Below, one piece after another: positions 63,419 to 64,000 of a stretch of 64,000 bases of DNA. Origin of the DNA: Chryseosolibacter sp964493505. GTDB lineage: Bacteria; Bacteroidota; Bacteroidia; Cytophagales; Cyclobacteriaceae. Position numbers and translations under genes: made by a program. The first letter of the stretch is position 1; each line of letters starts with the position of its first letter. The stretch lies in the NCBI GenBank assembly GCA_964493505.1, contig CAZBNP010000008.1:124001-188000 (forward strand), given 5' to 3'. The notes beneath the pieces are model-generated. The model worked only from the letters and a program-made list of their open reading frames with translations, had not been told where the DNA came from and searched no databases.

Positions 63419-64000
63419 GTGGTATTGGTTTCTTCCGCGACGATAGCGCAGAGTATTGAAACGAAATACTATCGCTCCAGGTCGCTCGGGAAGGAGGTCT
63501 CAAAAGAGAAAGCCAGGTACTCCCAGACAGTCACGAATGACAAGGGTGTGGTCACAACCACCGTCACTAATCTCCGGGAAAATATAATTGAGGCCCGGTA
63601 TGCATGGCGGGATGATGAGCCTGTGGGCACCTGGATCGGCCTTACCGGAACAGGCCCTGAGGAAATGGATTTCGATTTCGAAATACGTTATGAGGAGAAT
63701 AGCTGTTCGAATCCGGAGACAATGGATGGCGTATCAGATTTCTTTGTCGACAATAACGCTATTGCTTATACTGCACCCGTTGTGGATTATAAAGAGCCGG
63801 CGTTGATGGTATTCCTTCGGCACAAACTCCGTTATCCGGCAAAGGCAAGGAGAATGGGTATTCAGGGGACTGTCCATCTTACCTTCGTCATTACCACAGA
63901 CGCGACCATTCGTGATGTCGTTGTAGCTCAGGGCGTGGATATCTCTTTAGATAAGGAAGCGGTAAGGGTGATACGGGCTCTGAAGCTTTCGCGTCCTCCA
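63419..64000 (+). CDS. TonB-family (energy transducer-like) protein, cut by the window end
   Basis: An open frame continues from 63407 to the last base. From the GTG at 63419 it starts VVLVSSATIAQ, which looks like the end of a signal peptide whose first part is missing. Residues about 135-194 are the start of a TonB C-terminal domain (LRYPAKARRMGIQGTVHLTF, VITTDATIRDVVVAQGVD, LDKEAVRVIRALKLSRPP). The region between is rich in charged and Thr/Asn residues with no domain I know. Exported TonB-domain proteins of this kind are common near Bacteroidota regulatory loci. The stop lies beyond the window, and the start may have been damaged by the event that left the sulfatase tail. Confidence 0.7.
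   Translation, partial: MVLVSSATIAQSIETKYYRSRSLGKEVSKEKARYSQTVTNDKGVVTTTVTNLRENIIEARYAWRDDEPVGTWIGLTGTGPEEMDFDFEIRYEENSCSNPETMDGVSDFFVDNNAIAYTAPVVDYKEPALMVFLRHKLRYPAKARRMGIQGTVHLTFVITTDATIRDVVVAQGVDISLDKEAVRVIRALKLSRPP

Noticed and set aside
1..64000. Mobile elements, tRNA genes and riboswitches
   Set aside because: No transposase or integrase, no clear terminal repeats, no tRNA cloverleaf and no known riboswitch core were seen by eye; weak cases would need a covariance-model search.

Overview
The window looks like a chromosomal segment of a glycan-degrading Bacteroidota, most likely a Cytophagales-type marine or soil bacterium. The evidence is three SusC/SusD pairs, FecR-type anti-sigma factors with ECF sigma factors, lipoprotein signals of the SusD type, a TAnnTTTG -7 promoter element, FGly-type sulfatases, and PVC-type cytochrome c dehydrogenases that are common in Bacteroidota and Planctomycetota. 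No rRNA, tRNA, CRISPR array, insertion sequence or phage gene was recognised. Taxonomy is inferred from gene content only.

Region 1 (397-34006, all plus strand) is a very long unidirectional catabolic cluster. It opens with an exported flavin dehydrogenase (gluconate_2-dh3-type subunit plus GMC oxidoreductase), a DUF1080 (3-keto-glycoside hydrolase-type) protein, a SusC/SusD importer and a CodB-like NCS1 permease. Then come four neutral-ceramidase-like proteins (one fused to DUF1080, one that has lost its metal ligands), two large lipoprotein dehydrogenases with HEAT-type repeats and a C-terminal cytochrome c, two Gfo/Idh/MocA oxidoreductases, a NagB-like isomerase, a PfkB kinase, a PIG-L deacetylase, a sulfatase, a class I aldolase, an SGNH hydrolase and a two-domain esterase. 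My reading (inference) is a complete route for a sulfated and/or N-acylated glycoside: uptake, periplasmic desulfation, amide hydrolysis and oxidation at the sugar, keto-glycoside cleavage, then cytoplasmic deacetylation, isomerisation/deamination, phosphorylation and aldol cleavage. The only visible control at its head is a pair of GTNTANAC palindromes of the GntR/HutC type, one lying over a plausible promoter.

Region 2 (34007-39257) is a set of unrelated small genes: a membrane protein; a minus-strand operon of a DUF2089 zinc-ribbon/HTH protein, a Yip1-like membrane protein and a lipoprotein; a metallophosphoesterase; an AbiE-like two-gene toxin-antitoxin module behind a strikingly symmetric four-half-site operator; and a DoxX-like protein. 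The AbiE-like module is visibly more A+T rich than its surroundings.

Region 3 (39258-53086, minus strand) is a polysaccharide-utilisation-type locus: ECF sigma factor, FecR, SusC, SusD (frameshifted by one base), alkaline phosphatase, MGH1/GH63-like glycosidase, CehA/McbA-type metallohydrolase and a TIM-barrel sugar isomerase. Region 4 (53374-64000, plus strand) is a divergent sulfated-glycan locus: FecR, SusC, SusD, two sulfatases, a chimeric leftover of a third sulfatase, and the start of a TonB-family protein that runs off the window. A second ECF sigma gene (52493-53086) lies between them and probably serves Region 4.
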